Below are positions 22,954 to 30,534 of a stretch of 40,447 nucleotides of DNA, one piece after another. A program made the position numbers and the translations under genes. Positions within the stretch are counted from its first letter, which is position 1, and each line of letters starts with the position of its first letter. This stretch comes from CAYJAY01 sp964368445 (GTDB lineage: Bacteria > Bacillota > Clostridia > Oscillospirales > Ruminococcaceae). The stretch is from contig CAYJAY010000022.1 in assembly GCA_964368445.1 (NCBI GenBank), positions 1 through 40,447 of the forward strand. Reading direction: 5' to 3'. Under the pieces are notes generated by a model. It searched no databases. It was not told the origin of the DNA and saw nothing but the letters and a program-made list of their open reading frames with translations.

Positions 22954-23916
22954 ATGTTAAACAACAGCAACAACAAAATTTCTTCCGCTTATGTCGTCGG
23001 GGTAGGTGGCGCCAACGTAGATATAGCGGGAAAAAGTTTTAAAACTATAAATCTTCAAGACAGCAACCCCGGGGCTTTATCTTTTTCATTTGGCGGAGTT
23101 ACACGAAACATTTTGGAAAACCTCGCGCGTCTTTCGGTTAATACCACTTTGGTTTCCGCAATCGGTTCGGACAGTTTTGCGCAACAGATAAAACAACACT
23201 GTGACCGCCTTAACATAAAAACCGAGTTTTTAGTCGTTTCGGGAAGTTCGTCATACTACCTTTCGCTTATCGAACCAAACGGCGACATGGCGGTTGCGCT
23301 TTCCGACATGCGCGCGCTTCAAAGCGTTTCAAAAGAGTTTCTTGATACAAAACGCGATATAATAAGCGGCGCTTCGGTTGTTGAATGTAACCCCTGTCTT
23401 GCATTTGATACCCTTGAATATCTTGTGTCTGACGTTGCAAAAGGTGTTCCGCTTTTTGCCGACCCCGTGTCGTGTGCTTATGCCGAACGAATGAAACCGC
23501 TTGTTAAATATTTTCACACAATAAAGCCAAATCGCTATGAGCTTTCTATCCTCGCGGACGGCATTCCGACCGACAGCGAAAACGACATCGAGCGCGCGGC
23601 CGAAGCCGTGTTGAACAAAGGATGCAAACGCGTTATTGTGACGCTTGAAACCAAAGGGAACTACTATGCCGACAGCGACGGAAACAGATATCTCCACACG
23701 ATAACCCCGATTAAAAATCCCGTCAACGTCACGGGTGCCGGCGACAGTTTCACCGCAGGGTTAATATATAGTTTTATAAACGAGTTTTCTATTCAAAAAA
23801 CTATGGAATTTTGCTCCGCTATGGCGGCGCTCGCCGTTATGAGCGAAAGCCCAAACAACCAAAAACTTTCGGTTGAATATATCGAGGGAATGTTGGGAGG
23901 AAAGGATTGGCAATAA
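22954..23916 (+). CDS. psuK: Pseudouridine kinase (PfkB family)
   Basis: PfkB/ribokinase-fold enzyme of 320 residues that phosphorylates pseudouridine to pseudouridine 5'-phosphate. GVGGANVDIAG opens the fold; DSNPGALSFSFGGVTRNILE is close to the PsuK-specific N-terminal signature; the catalytic GAGDSF (261-266, base Asp264) is intact. The partner glycosidase psuG lies one gene downstream, which makes the pseudouridine assignment much stronger than fold alone. An ACGGAG ribosome-binding site precedes the ATG. Its TAA overlaps the ATG of the following membrane protein by one base. Confidence 0.9.
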   Translation: MLNNSNNKISSAYVVGVGGANVDIAGKSFKTINLQDSNPGALSFSFGGVTRNILENLARLSVNTTLVSAIGSDSFAQQIKQHCDRLNIKTEFLVVSGSSSYYLSLIEPNGDMAVALSDMRALQSVSKEFLDTKRDIISGASVVECNPCLAFDTLEYLVSDVAKGVPLFADPVSCAYAERMKPLVKYFHTIKPNRYELSILADGIPTDSENDIERAAEAVLNKGCKRVIVTLETKGNYYADSDGNRYLHTITPIKNPVNVTGAGDSFTAGLIYSFINEFSIQKTMEFCSAMAALAVMSESPNNQKLSVEYIEGMLGGKDWQ

Positions 23917-25499
23917 TGATTACAGAAAAACAATTAATGCAAAACGTTCGATGTTTGTTCAACAGATTTAGCCCCAACAACTCAAAGTTGATTTTTGCAT
24001 CGACGTTTATCGCCGGCGTAATCTGCCACATATATTTTTTGGTTCATAATTTGCCAAACGGCGACACGATGAGCCGTTTCTATGATAACCGCAACCTTTT
24101 ATATGAGGGGCGGTGGTTTTTTGAAACGGCGGGACTTGCAACAAGTCCTTTTGCGCTTTCTTGGGTAAACGGAATAATAGCGATATTTTTTATTTCGATA
24201 TCTGCTGTTATAATTGTTGACATTCTTAACATCACCGGGAAAACCGCCGGTGTTCTAACCGGCGTTTTGCTTGTTTGCTACCCTGCTGTGGCGTCCGGCC
24301 TTTCGTATATCCACCGAAGCGCCATCTTTTTCTTTGCTTGTTTTTTAGCTATTTTATCGGTCAAGATAACAAAAGAATTCAAATATGGCTTTGTCGTTGG
24401 CGCGGTTGTGCTTGCATTTAGCCTTGGGATATATCAAGCGTATCTTTCGATAGCAATGATGCTGGTCGTTATTACTTTGGCGTTGTCGATAGTCTCAAAA
24501 CCCGAACAAAGCATAAAACAGATATTTAAAAAAATCTCTCGCTATGCCGTTTTGTTTGTGGGCGGATTTGCGATTTATCAAATGGTTTTGTTTGTAATGC
24601 TTAATGTAAACCAAACCGAACTCACAAACTATCAAGGCATCGAAGTATTAACCGGCAACGCTACGTTTAACTTAACAAACTCTGTCTTTGCGGTTTTAAA
24701 CGAAGTATATCTAATGATAGTCGAGCTTCCGTTTGTTTTTTTAAAACAACCTCTTACGTTTGGTTGTATAATCTTAATTGCTGTTTGTGCATTATGGCTT
24801 TTGATTAAAAACAAGATCTATAAAAGCCCGATAAAACTCGTCGTCCTTGCGTTGCTTTTAATTGCGGTTCCTCTGTCGCTTGCGCCTTCAAAGTTTCTAT
24901 CCCCCGACATGTGGCACCACGCAGTTTTAAGGATTAGTTTAAGCCTTGTTTTTATAGCGACGCTTCCGTTTGCGGAAACGTTTTATCGACATCTGTCAAA
25001 AACAAAATGCCTCGTTGCATTTTCGGTTAAATGTTTGTCGCTTTTAATGATATCCGTCATCTGTTGGAACTTCTTCCTTGTCTCAAACATAAACTATTTC
25101 AACGCCCACCAACGTTTTGAAAAAGACTATTCTTTGGTTCTTTCGGTCTCTAACAGGATTTTTGAAACAGAAGATTTCGAGATATCTGACAAAGTTTGTG
25201 TGTTCGGCTTCCCCTACAACAGCGGTTCGTACGAAAACAGCAACTATATCGGATATGCCGAACAGAATGGTTTTGGCTTGTTCGGTCTTTCGGGCAACAC
25301 AACTATAATGAACAGCATGTATGGCTTCGCTACGTTTGCTCGAACATATTTCGGAATAGCATACAACATGGTTATGATGGACGAATATTATGCGCTGTTG
25401 GAAAATCCGGAAGTTTCAAGTATGCCGGTTTGGCCTTATGAAGGTTCGGTTAAAGAGATAGACGGAGTGTATGTGGTTAAGCTCGGTAACGGGTTTTAA
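23916..25499 (+). CDS. GtrII-like membrane glucosyltransferase domain protein
   Basis: 527-residue polytopic protein with about ten membrane helices. The segment NGDTMSRFYDNRNLLYEGRW after the first helix, then PAVASGLSYIHRSAIFFFAC and GIYQAYLSIAMMLV, match the Glucos_trans_II (GtrII-like) family, polyprenyl-phosphate-glucose-dependent GT-C enzymes acting on the outer face. A C-terminal extracytoplasmic domain follows the last helix (from about residue 400). The ATG at 23916 overlaps the psuK stop (TAATG) and uses GGGAGG about 15 bases upstream; a TTG at 23907 is an alternative. Its insertion between psuK and psuG is unexpected, as it has no known part in pseudouridine breakdown. Confidence 0.82.
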   Translation: MITEKQLMQNVRCLFNRFSPNNSKLIFASTFIAGVICHIYFLVHNLPNGDTMSRFYDNRNLLYEGRWFFETAGLATSPFALSWVNGIIAIFFISISAVIIVDILNITGKTAGVLTGVLLVCYPAVASGLSYIHRSAIFFFACFLAILSVKITKEFKYGFVVGAVVLAFSLGIYQAYLSIAMMLVVITLALSIVSKPEQSIKQIFKKISRYAVLFVGGFAIYQMVLFVMLNVNQTELTNYQGIEVLTGNATFNLTNSVFAVLNEVYLMIVELPFVFLKQPLTFGCIILIAVCALWLLIKNKIYKSPIKLVVLALLLIAVPLSLAPSKFLSPDMWHHAVLRISLSLVFIATLPFAETFYRHLSKTKCLVAFSVKCLSLLMISVICWNFFLVSNINYFNAHQRFEKDYSLVLSVSNRIFETEDFEISDKVCVFGFPYNSGSYENSNYIGYAEQNGFGLFGLSGNTTIMNSMYGFATFARTYFGIAYNMVMMDEYYALLENPEVSSMPVWPYEGSVKEIDGVYVVKLGNGF

Positions 25500-25537
25500 G
25501 ATAAAATATAATAATATAAGATTTTTTAGGAGTAAAC

Positions 25538-26458
25538 ATGAACTATAATAAACATCTCGAAATTTCAAGCGAAGTCAAGACCGCTCTTGAACAAAACAAA
25601 GCAGTTGTGGCGCTTGAATCTACAATTTTAAGCCACGGCATGCCGTATCCCGAAAACCTTGAGTTTGCAAAAAAAATCGAGGGTATCATACGCGACAAAG
25701 GAGCCGTTCCGGCGACGATTGCCATACTTGACGGCAAGTTTAAAGTTGGGCTTTCGGAACAAGACCTAATAAAGATGTGTGAAGCCAAAGATATCGGCAA
25801 AGTGAGCCGTCGCGATCTTGCGTATTACGTTGCTATGAAAAAAGACGGCGCGACAACGGTTGCGACAACGATGATAATCGCCGACATGGCGGGCATTAAA
25901 GTTTTTGCAACGGGCGGCCTAGGCGGTGTCCACAGGGGAGCGGAAAAAACGTTCGATATCTCTGCCGACTTGCAAGAGCTAGCGAACACCTCGGTTGCTG
26001 TCGTCTGCGCCGGCGCAAAATCTATTCTTGACCTTAACTTAACGCTTGAATACCTCGAGACGTTCGGCGTTCCCGTTCTCGGATACAACACCGACTTTTT
26101 CCCGGCTTTCTACTGTAAGAGTAGCGGTTTAAAGGTTGACTACAACATCAAAACTGCAAAAGATTTTGCAAAACTTCTTTTTACGAAATGGGATCTTTCG
26201 CTTAAAGGCGGGGCGGTTGTTTGTAACCCTATTCCCGACGAATTTTCGCTTAACTATGACGAGATGGAAGTTATAATTAAAAAAGCTCTTTTAGAAGCGG
26301 AACAAAACGGAATTAAAGGCAAAGACACAACGCCGTTTTTACTTGCAAAGATAAAAGAAATTACAAAAGGCGTGTCGCTTGAAAGCAACCTTGAACTTGC
26401 GTACAACAACGCGCGTCTTGCTTCCGACATAGCGGTTGAGCTTTCTAACATCAAATAG
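25538..26458 (+). CDS. psuG: Pseudouridine-5'-phosphate glycosidase
   Basis: Breaks the C-glycosidic bond of pseudouridine 5'-phosphate to give uracil and ribose-5-phosphate; 306 residues. Signature stretches are VALESTILSHGMPYPEN (catalytic Glu27), VSRRDLAYYVAMKKDGATTV, ATGGLGGVHRGAEKTFDISA, and CAGAKSILDL with the Schiff-base Lys161. AGGAG lies well placed before the ATG. With psuK two genes upstream it completes the pathway. The length matches the family and the protein looks active. Confidence 0.96.
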   Translation: MNYNKHLEISSEVKTALEQNKAVVALESTILSHGMPYPENLEFAKKIEGIIRDKGAVPATIAILDGKFKVGLSEQDLIKMCEAKDIGKVSRRDLAYYVAMKKDGATTVATTMIIADMAGIKVFATGGLGGVHRGAEKTFDISADLQELANTSVAVVCAGAKSILDLNLTLEYLETFGVPVLGYNTDFFPAFYCKSSGLKVDYNIKTAKDFAKLLFTKWDLSLKGGAVVCNPIPDEFSLNYDEMEVIIKKALLEAEQNGIKGKDTTPFLLAKIKEITKGVSLESNLELAYNNARLASDIAVELSNIK

Positions 26459-26514
26459 ATTTTAAATCTACTGATTTATAAAAACAAAATATTTAATAAG
26501 AAACGGTTGCATAA

Positions 26515-27450
26515 ATGAACAGTTCAAATTTAAACAAAGCACAAGACGGTTCCTCAAAAAACTCCTATTTAATAGGCCTTTTGTGCTCTATCTCGTGTGC
26601 GGTTCTTTGGGGGGTTCTTCCTGTATATTGGAAATCTCTTAACCCGATAGATTCGTTTGTCATAATTTTTTATCGCGTTTTACTTGTCGCGATTACAACG
26701 TTGGTTATTGCTTGTTTCAAGTTTGGCTTCAAGGGGGCATTCAAACCGATTGTACAAAATAAAAAAGTTGCTTTAAGATGTTTTATAGCGGGCGCGATTA
26801 TAACGGTTAACTGGAGCACGTTTATCTGGGCGGTTTCTGCCGGCCACGTCGTTCAAACCTCGATAGGATACTATATGCAACCGCTTATAGTTACGGCATT
26901 TGGATTAATTTTATTTAAAGAAAAAATAAATAATTTCAAAAAAATAGCGCTTTGCATAGCGGTTGTCGGCGTTATTTTTATGCTTATCTCGTACAGTGAA
27001 CCCCCAATAATCGCGTTTACGTTAGCCATAACTTTTGCTATCTACAGCGCGACAAAAAAGAAATACAAGCTCGACCCAATTCTCTCGCTTTTATACGAGA
27101 CGGTGTTTCTTGCGCCTGTTGCGCTTTTGGTTATTATTTGGTTCGAGACTAACGGCAACGGCGCTTTTGCGGTAGCCGAACCATATCAAATAGGGTTGCT
27201 CATGCTTTGCGGAATCTTCACAGCCGCTCCGCTCATTCTATTTGGATTTGGCGCAAACAAAATAAACCTCGTAACGCTTGGCATAACGGGGTATATCTCG
27301 CCGTCGCTCATGCTTACACTAGGGGTTTTCCTGTATGGCGAGCCGTTCGACATGATACAATTTGTGTCGTTTTCTATTCTTTGGATAGGCCTTGTGTTTT
27401 TCACATTAGGCGAGATTAAAGCAAACAAAAAAAGCAAAGAGGTTGTATAG
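26515..27450 (+). CDS. rarD: RarD-type EamA family transporter
   Basis: 311-residue DMT-superfamily membrane protein with ten predicted helices in two EamA repeats. CSISCAVLWGVLPVYWKSL at the N-terminus, NWSTFIWAVSAGHVVQTSIG and YYMQPLIVTAFGLILFKE are hallmark RarD stretches. RarD proteins are usually listed as chloramphenicol-sensitivity or amino-acid/metabolite exporters; the substrate is uncertain. It lies 56 bases after psuG and is closed by a strong terminator, so it is probably the last gene of the salvage operon. Confidence 0.94.
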   Translation: MNSSNLNKAQDGSSKNSYLIGLLCSISCAVLWGVLPVYWKSLNPIDSFVIIFYRVLLVAITTLVIACFKFGFKGAFKPIVQNKKVALRCFIAGAIITVNWSTFIWAVSAGHVVQTSIGYYMQPLIVTAFGLILFKEKINNFKKIALCIAVVGVIFMLISYSEPPIIAFTLAITFAIYSATKKKYKLDPILSLLYETVFLAPVALLVIIWFETNGNGAFAVAEPYQIGLLMLCGIFTAAPLILFGFGANKINLVTLGITGYISPSLMLTLGVFLYGEPFDMIQFVSFSILWIGLVFFTLGEIKANKKSKEVV

Positions 27451-27466
27451 TTTTAAGCACATATAT

Positions 27467-27508
27467 AAAGCCCTCTCAGTCAATCCGAGATTGACTGAGA
27501 GGGCTTTT
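27467..27508 (+). terminator. Strong terminator of the salvage operon
   Basis: A perfect 19-bp stem (AAAGCCCTCTCAGTCAATC at 27467-27485 and its complement at 27489-27507) with a 3-base loop CGA and a short T run. It lies 17 bases after the rarD stop. Confidence 0.92.
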
Positions 27509-27554
27509 AACAATAAATTCAAAAAATGGTTTAATAATAAAAAAATGTAAAATC

Positions 27555-27634
27555 ATTGTGTTTGTGCGTTTTGACAAAGTATAATTTTTCAATAGAGGTT
27601 TTTCGATAGTATAAGGCTATAATTTATTATAACC
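27555..27634 (+). repeat. Dispersed 80-bp repeat, copy B
   Basis: Aligns without gaps to 11944-12023. The 20-bp end GGCTATAATTTATTATAACC (27615-27634) is the exact reverse complement of the corresponding end of copy A. The GC-rich nested palindrome next to copy A is absent here. It lies 85 bases before the SLOG gene. Confidence 0.7.
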
Positions 27635-27671
27635 TTTTATGATTAAAGTAACAATAACGAGATGATAAATA

Positions 27672-27680
27672 TGCTATAAT
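27672..27680 (+). promoter_or_regulatory. Extended -10 promoter of the SLOG gene
   Basis: TGCTATAAT is an extended -10 element about 40 bases before the ATG at 27720. No good -35 box is visible. Confidence 0.5.
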
Positions 27681-27719
27681 AAAAGACGATTAAAGAGTAC
27701 TTAAGGATTTTAACTGTAT

Positions 27720-28214
27720 ATGAAACAGACTACCGCTTGTTTTACGGGACATCGTCCGCAAAATTTAACCTTTGGATTTGATGAAACGCATGTTGATTGC
27801 GTGTGTTTAAAAGCCGAGATTAAATCAGCCATTGAAAACGCCATTCAAAACGGATTTAATACGTTTATTTCGGGAATGGCTTTGGGGGTTGACATCTGGT
27901 GTGCCGAAGAAGTTTTGCGCCAAAAACAAGGGGGAAAGGCGGCTGAACTTGTGGCGGTCGTTCCACACAAAGGCCAAGAAAAGGGATGGTCTTCGGGATA
28001 TAAAGTCAGATACCGCAAAATTCTTGAACAATGCCAAAAGGTTGAGGTGTTGAACCCATACTATGTCCCGGGCTGTCTTGGACAACGCAACAGATACCTT
28101 GTTGACAACTCGTCGCTTTTGATTGCGGTGGTCGGCAAAAGTTCGGGGGGAGCAAAAAACACGGTGGACTATGCGTTATCGAAAAAAATAGAGGTGGTTT
28201 TGATAACGCCTTGA
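27720..28214 (+). CDS. YpsA-like (DUF1273) SLOG family protein
   Basis: 164-residue Rossmann-like protein. CFTGHRPQNLTFGFDE at the N-terminus, then FNTFISGMALGVDIWCAEEVL, and a C-terminal YLVDNSSLLIAVVGKSSGGA and KNTVDYALSKKI are typical of the YpsA/DUF1273 branch of SLOG proteins. SLOG domains bind nucleotide-derived ligands; YpsA affects cell division in Bacillus, while others join stress or defence systems. It appears monocistronic here, with no effector gene beside it. A weak AAGGA site lies about 12 bases before the ATG. Confidence 0.88.
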   Translation: MKQTTACFTGHRPQNLTFGFDETHVDCVCLKAEIKSAIENAIQNGFNTFISGMALGVDIWCAEEVLRQKQGGKAAELVAVVPHKGQEKGWSSGYKVRYRKILEQCQKVEVLNPYYVPGCLGQRNRYLVDNSSLLIAVVGKSSGGAKNTVDYALSKKIEVVLITP

Positions 28215-28220
28215 TTTAAA

Positions 28221-28258
28221 AAACTAAGGGACACGGCAAGCGCCGGGTCCCTTAGTTT
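28221..28258 (+). terminator. Terminator of the SLOG gene
   Basis: AAACTAAGGGAC (28221-28232) pairs with GTCCCTTAGTTT (28247-28258), with an inner GGC/GCC pair. The T run is short (TTT plus AA). It lies directly after the stop codon. Confidence 0.75.
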
Positions 28259-28310
28259 AATGAAAAGTTAAAAATAAAAAATGAAAAATTTAGGTGTCGC
28301 AAAAGCGACA
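28259..28310 (+). repeat. Heptamer-plus-hairpin repeat, copy E3
   Basis: 7-bp units AATGAAA, AGTTAAA, AATAAAA, AATGAAA are followed by the octamer AATTTAGG (28287-28294) and the hairpin TGTCGC-AAAA-GCGACA (28295-28310). It has the same plan as the element at 39074, whose octamer is AATGTAGG, but the unit sequence differs. Confidence 0.55.
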
Positions 28311-28339
28311 AATAAAATTGAAAATCAAATATTTTCCAC

Positions 28340-28381
28340 AATAAATAATCACCGTTTCATGTATATCATGAAACGGTGATT
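28340..28381 (-). terminator. Terminator of the cation exchanger gene
   Basis: A perfect 15-bp stem (AATCACCGTTTCATG at 28347-28361 with its complement at 28367-28381) and a TATAT loop. On the minus strand it runs into TTATTTATT. The exchanger stop is at 28387. Confidence 0.8.
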
Positions 28382-28386
28382 GCAGC

Positions 28387-29352
28387 CTACACCGCTATGA
28401 GGGTGTAACTTAAATATCCTATATATGCGCTAATTGACAGGACGCCCTGCCATCTTTGGAGTTTGCCCGTAAAGAACGTCGCAAAGATTGTCAGAACTAT
28501 AAGCCCTAGACAGATTGGAACGTCGAACGAAGCCATAGTTTGCGAGATAGGAAGAGCCGAACCCGAAACGAATGAACATAGCGGAACGATTAACGCAAGG
28601 TCGATGACGTTTGCGCCGATAATGTTTCCTATTGAAAGCGCCGATTCTTTTTTGATTATCGCGGTTATTGCGGTTACAAGTTCGGGCAACGAAGTTCCAA
28701 TAGCAACAAACGTGACCGCGATGACTCTTTCGGGAACGCCGAAAAACGATGCTATTGCGCTTCCGTTGTCAACCAAGAGTTGTGCGCCGATTGCGACACC
28801 AACCGCCCCAAGCGTTAGGTTTAAAATGTTGTATGTCGTTTCTTTTTTAGAGGGTTTAACCCTTTCTTTTCCCGACGCTTCTTGTAATTCGATAGCCCTT
28901 TTGCCGCTTCTTACGTTGTCAAACATAAACACCGCAAAGATAGCTACAAGAATTATGTTTGGAACAATTCCATATTCGCCGGCGCTCGCAAACAAAACAA
29001 GAACAGCCGCCGCCATTATCATTAAAAGCGCTTTAAGAGTGAAGTCTTTTTTGTTTATAACAGACGGGACAAGCACTATCGAAAGCCCCAGAATAAACGC
29101 AATGTTTACCGTGACCGAACCGATGGCGTTTCCGATAGCCATGTCGACTTTTCCTTGAGCCGCCGAGATGAGAGAAACCGTTATCTCGGGGAGCGTTGTG
29201 CCGACACTCACTATCGTTGCACCGATGATGAATTTCGGAACCCCCAAAACATTTGCGACCCACGATGCGGAATCGACAAACCTGTCGGCGCATTTTATAA
29301 TTAAAAACCCTCCGACTAAAAACAACAATATGTTGAAAATTATGCTATCCAT
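28387..29352 (-). CDS. CaCA family cation antiporter (YrbG-like), likely Mn2+-responsive
   Basis: Calcium/sodium-antiporter-type membrane protein, 321 residues, about ten helices in two inverted halves. The alpha repeats are intact: GTTLPEITVS (51-60) with GNAIGSVTVNI, and GTSLPELVTA (219-228) with GNIIGANVIDL. A short charged cytoplasmic loop (about 148-172) joins the halves. The ATG at 29352 has a purine-rich AAGAGG about 11 bases upstream. Its leader holds a full yybP-ykoY riboswitch with terminator, so expression should rise with Mn2+. This suggests that Mn2+ export or Mn2+/Ca2+ balance is the physiological task, though the family name implies Ca2+. Confidence 0.93.
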   Translation of the reverse strand: MDSIIFNILLFLVGGFLIIKCADRFVDSASWVANVLGVPKFIIGATIVSVGTTLPEITVSLISAAQGKVDMAIGNAIGSVTVNIAFILGLSIVLVPSVINKKDFTLKALLMIMAAAVLVLFASAGEYGIVPNIILVAIFAVFMFDNVRSGKRAIELQEASGKERVKPSKKETTYNILNLTLGAVGVAIGAQLLVDNGSAIASFFGVPERVIAVTFVAIGTSLPELVTAITAIIKKESALSIGNIIGANVIDLALIVPLCSFVSGSALPISQTMASFDVPICLGLIVLTIFATFFTGKLQRWQGVLSISAYIGYLSYTLIAV

Positions 29353-29378
29353 TTCCTATACCTCTTGTAAAATAAAAT

Positions 29379-29417
29379 AAAAAAAGACTTTAACACAAAA
29401 TAACTGTGTTAAAAGTC
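29379..29417 (-). terminator. Riboswitch-controlled intrinsic terminator
   Basis: On the minus strand GACTTTTAACACA pairs with TGTGTTAAAGTC (one bulged U) and is followed by U7. The 5' arm of this hairpin contains the 3' strand of the aptamer's P1 stem (29406-29412), so aptamer closure and termination are mutually exclusive. Confidence 0.88.
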
Positions 29418-29505
29418 TCGTTCTTTCATAATCTTTGAAAGCGCATGACCATCGCTTTTTGCGAGGGATGTTGACCATGCATTTAATACTACTCCCGATT
29501 AACAC
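29406..29505 (-). ncRNA. yybP-ykoY (Mn2+) riboswitch aptamer
   Basis: Read on the minus strand: P1 5' strand GTGTTAA, then the hallmark loop CGGGAGTAG, an arm closed by GCATG/CATGC that contains GTCAACAT and a TCGC/GCGA tip, a second arm CTTTC/GAAAG, then CGAGACTTT and the P1 3' strand TTAACAC. GGGAGUAG, GUCAA and the GA(G/C)ACC-like 3' loop are conserved parts of this manganese-sensing class. The gene controlled is a cation exchanger, as known for this class. P1 overlaps the terminator, so metal binding should turn transcription on. Confidence 0.87.
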
Positions 29506-29509
29506 ATTA

Positions 29510-29538
29510 ATTCTATCGTTATATATATTGTTTGTCAA
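29510..29538 (-). promoter_or_regulatory. Promoter of the riboswitch-exchanger transcript
   Basis: Minus strand: TTGACA (29538-29533), 17 bases, TAGAAT (29515-29510). The transcript would begin within a few bases of the aptamer's P1 stem. With the riboswitch and the divergent promoter at 29588 it accounts for the 307-base spacer 29353-29659. Confidence 0.8.
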
Positions 29539-29587
29539 TAGGTTTTGAAAAATGTTTGCTAATTTAGACGCATTTTGTTTTATTTTG

Positions 29588-29615
29588 TTGCATTTTGTCC
29601 GATTTATGGTATCAT
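29588..29615 (+). promoter_or_regulatory. Promoter of the four-TM / DUF1508 genes
   Basis: TTGCAT (29588-29593), 16 bases, TATCAT (29610-29615), about 45 bases before the ATG at 29660. Confidence 0.55.
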
Positions 29616-29659
29616 TAGTATTGTAAAAAAATTAGAGTAATATCGGAGGAAATAAAAAA

Positions 29660-30481
29660 ATGTCAACTTCAAAAAAACCAAAAAAACAACGCAAGATCGT
29701 TTCGGCGGACACGGGAGAAACTGTCGAACCGTCTAAACAGAAAGTTAACCCCAAAATTGAAAAAAGCGAACAATCTAAATCTAAAGCATCTACATATAGA
29801 ATAATAGCGGTTATACTTTGGCTATTAGCAATTGGTTTCGAGGTTCTCGCGATACTCATGGTGGTTCAAAAGATCCAAGTTCTTCCGCTTTTCGGTTACC
29901 AACTTGGTTGGCCAATCGTAATGATGGCGCTTGACCTTATTGTTCTTATCATAGGCTCGCTTCTTTGGAAACAAGCAAACAGATATGACCCCGCATCGGA
30001 AAAAAACAAAATCAAGTTTTTCCTTTGGAACCAGCTCGGTTCTGTCGTCGCCATTATAGCGTTTTTGCCGCTCGTTATAATTATTCTCTCGAACAAAAAT
30101 ATCGACAAGAAATCTAAAACTGTTGCATCGATAGTCGCTATCGTTGCGTTGGTTGCGGGAACCGCCGTGTCGTATGACTTTGATCCTGTGTCGTCGGAGG
30201 ACGTCGCCGCGATGAGCACAAACATGGAAACCCTCGGCATCGAAACGGTTTACTGGACGTCGGGCGGAAGGGTGTACCATTATGACCACGATTGTCAAGC
30301 GCTTTTAAACTCTGCTGAAATCTTCGAGGGCGACATAAATCAAGCCGTTGCGGACAATAAAGACAGGCTTTGCAGATTTTGTGAACGCGATATCGAAAGC
30401 GAATATCAACAATACGTAGACACAGAAAATCCGGATACAGAACAACAAGCTGAACCCGAAGAGGAACAATTTGCGGCGTAG
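29660..30481 (+). CDS. Four-TM membrane protein with C-terminal His/Cys cluster
   Basis: 273 residues, family not recognised. A Lys/Ser-rich cytoplasmic N-terminus (1-46) is followed by four hydrophobic helices (about 47-70, 82-104, 125-144, 155-172) and a soluble C-terminal domain. That domain has VYWTSGGRVYHYDHDCQALL and DNKDRLCRFCE, with His207, His210, Cys212, Cys238 and Cys241 placed like a small zinc-binding fold (Y-H-x4-C ... CxxC). Similar Tyr-His...Cys...CxxC tails occur at the ends of many secreted or membrane proteins of Firmicutes. Topology with both ends inside is expected. A perfect GGAGG lies 10 bases before the ATG. The tail after residue 255 is acidic and Gln-rich. Confidence 0.75.
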   Translation: MSTSKKPKKQRKIVSADTGETVEPSKQKVNPKIEKSEQSKSKASTYRIIAVILWLLAIGFEVLAILMVVQKIQVLPLFGYQLGWPIVMMALDLIVLIIGSLLWKQANRYDPASEKNKIKFFLWNQLGSVVAIIAFLPLVIIILSNKNIDKKSKTVASIVAIVALVAGTAVSYDFDPVSSEDVAAMSTNMETLGIETVYWTSGGRVYHYDHDCQALLNSAEIFEGDINQAVADNKDRLCRFCERDIESEYQQYVDTENPDTEQQAEPEEEQFAA

Positions 30482-30534
30482 AATTTAAAACACATAATTT
30501 AAATTTTTTTTTAAATAAAGGAAAGGATATTTTT

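Noticed and set aside
28463..29158. 231-residue open frame on the plus strand
   Set aside because: Antisense to the CaCA exchanger, whose two alpha repeats are intact; no promoter or ribosome-binding site supports it.
29356..29538. 60-residue open frame over the riboswitch
   Set aside because: The stretch is fully explained by promoter, aptamer and terminator, and the frame would be translated through structured RNA without a ribosome-binding site.
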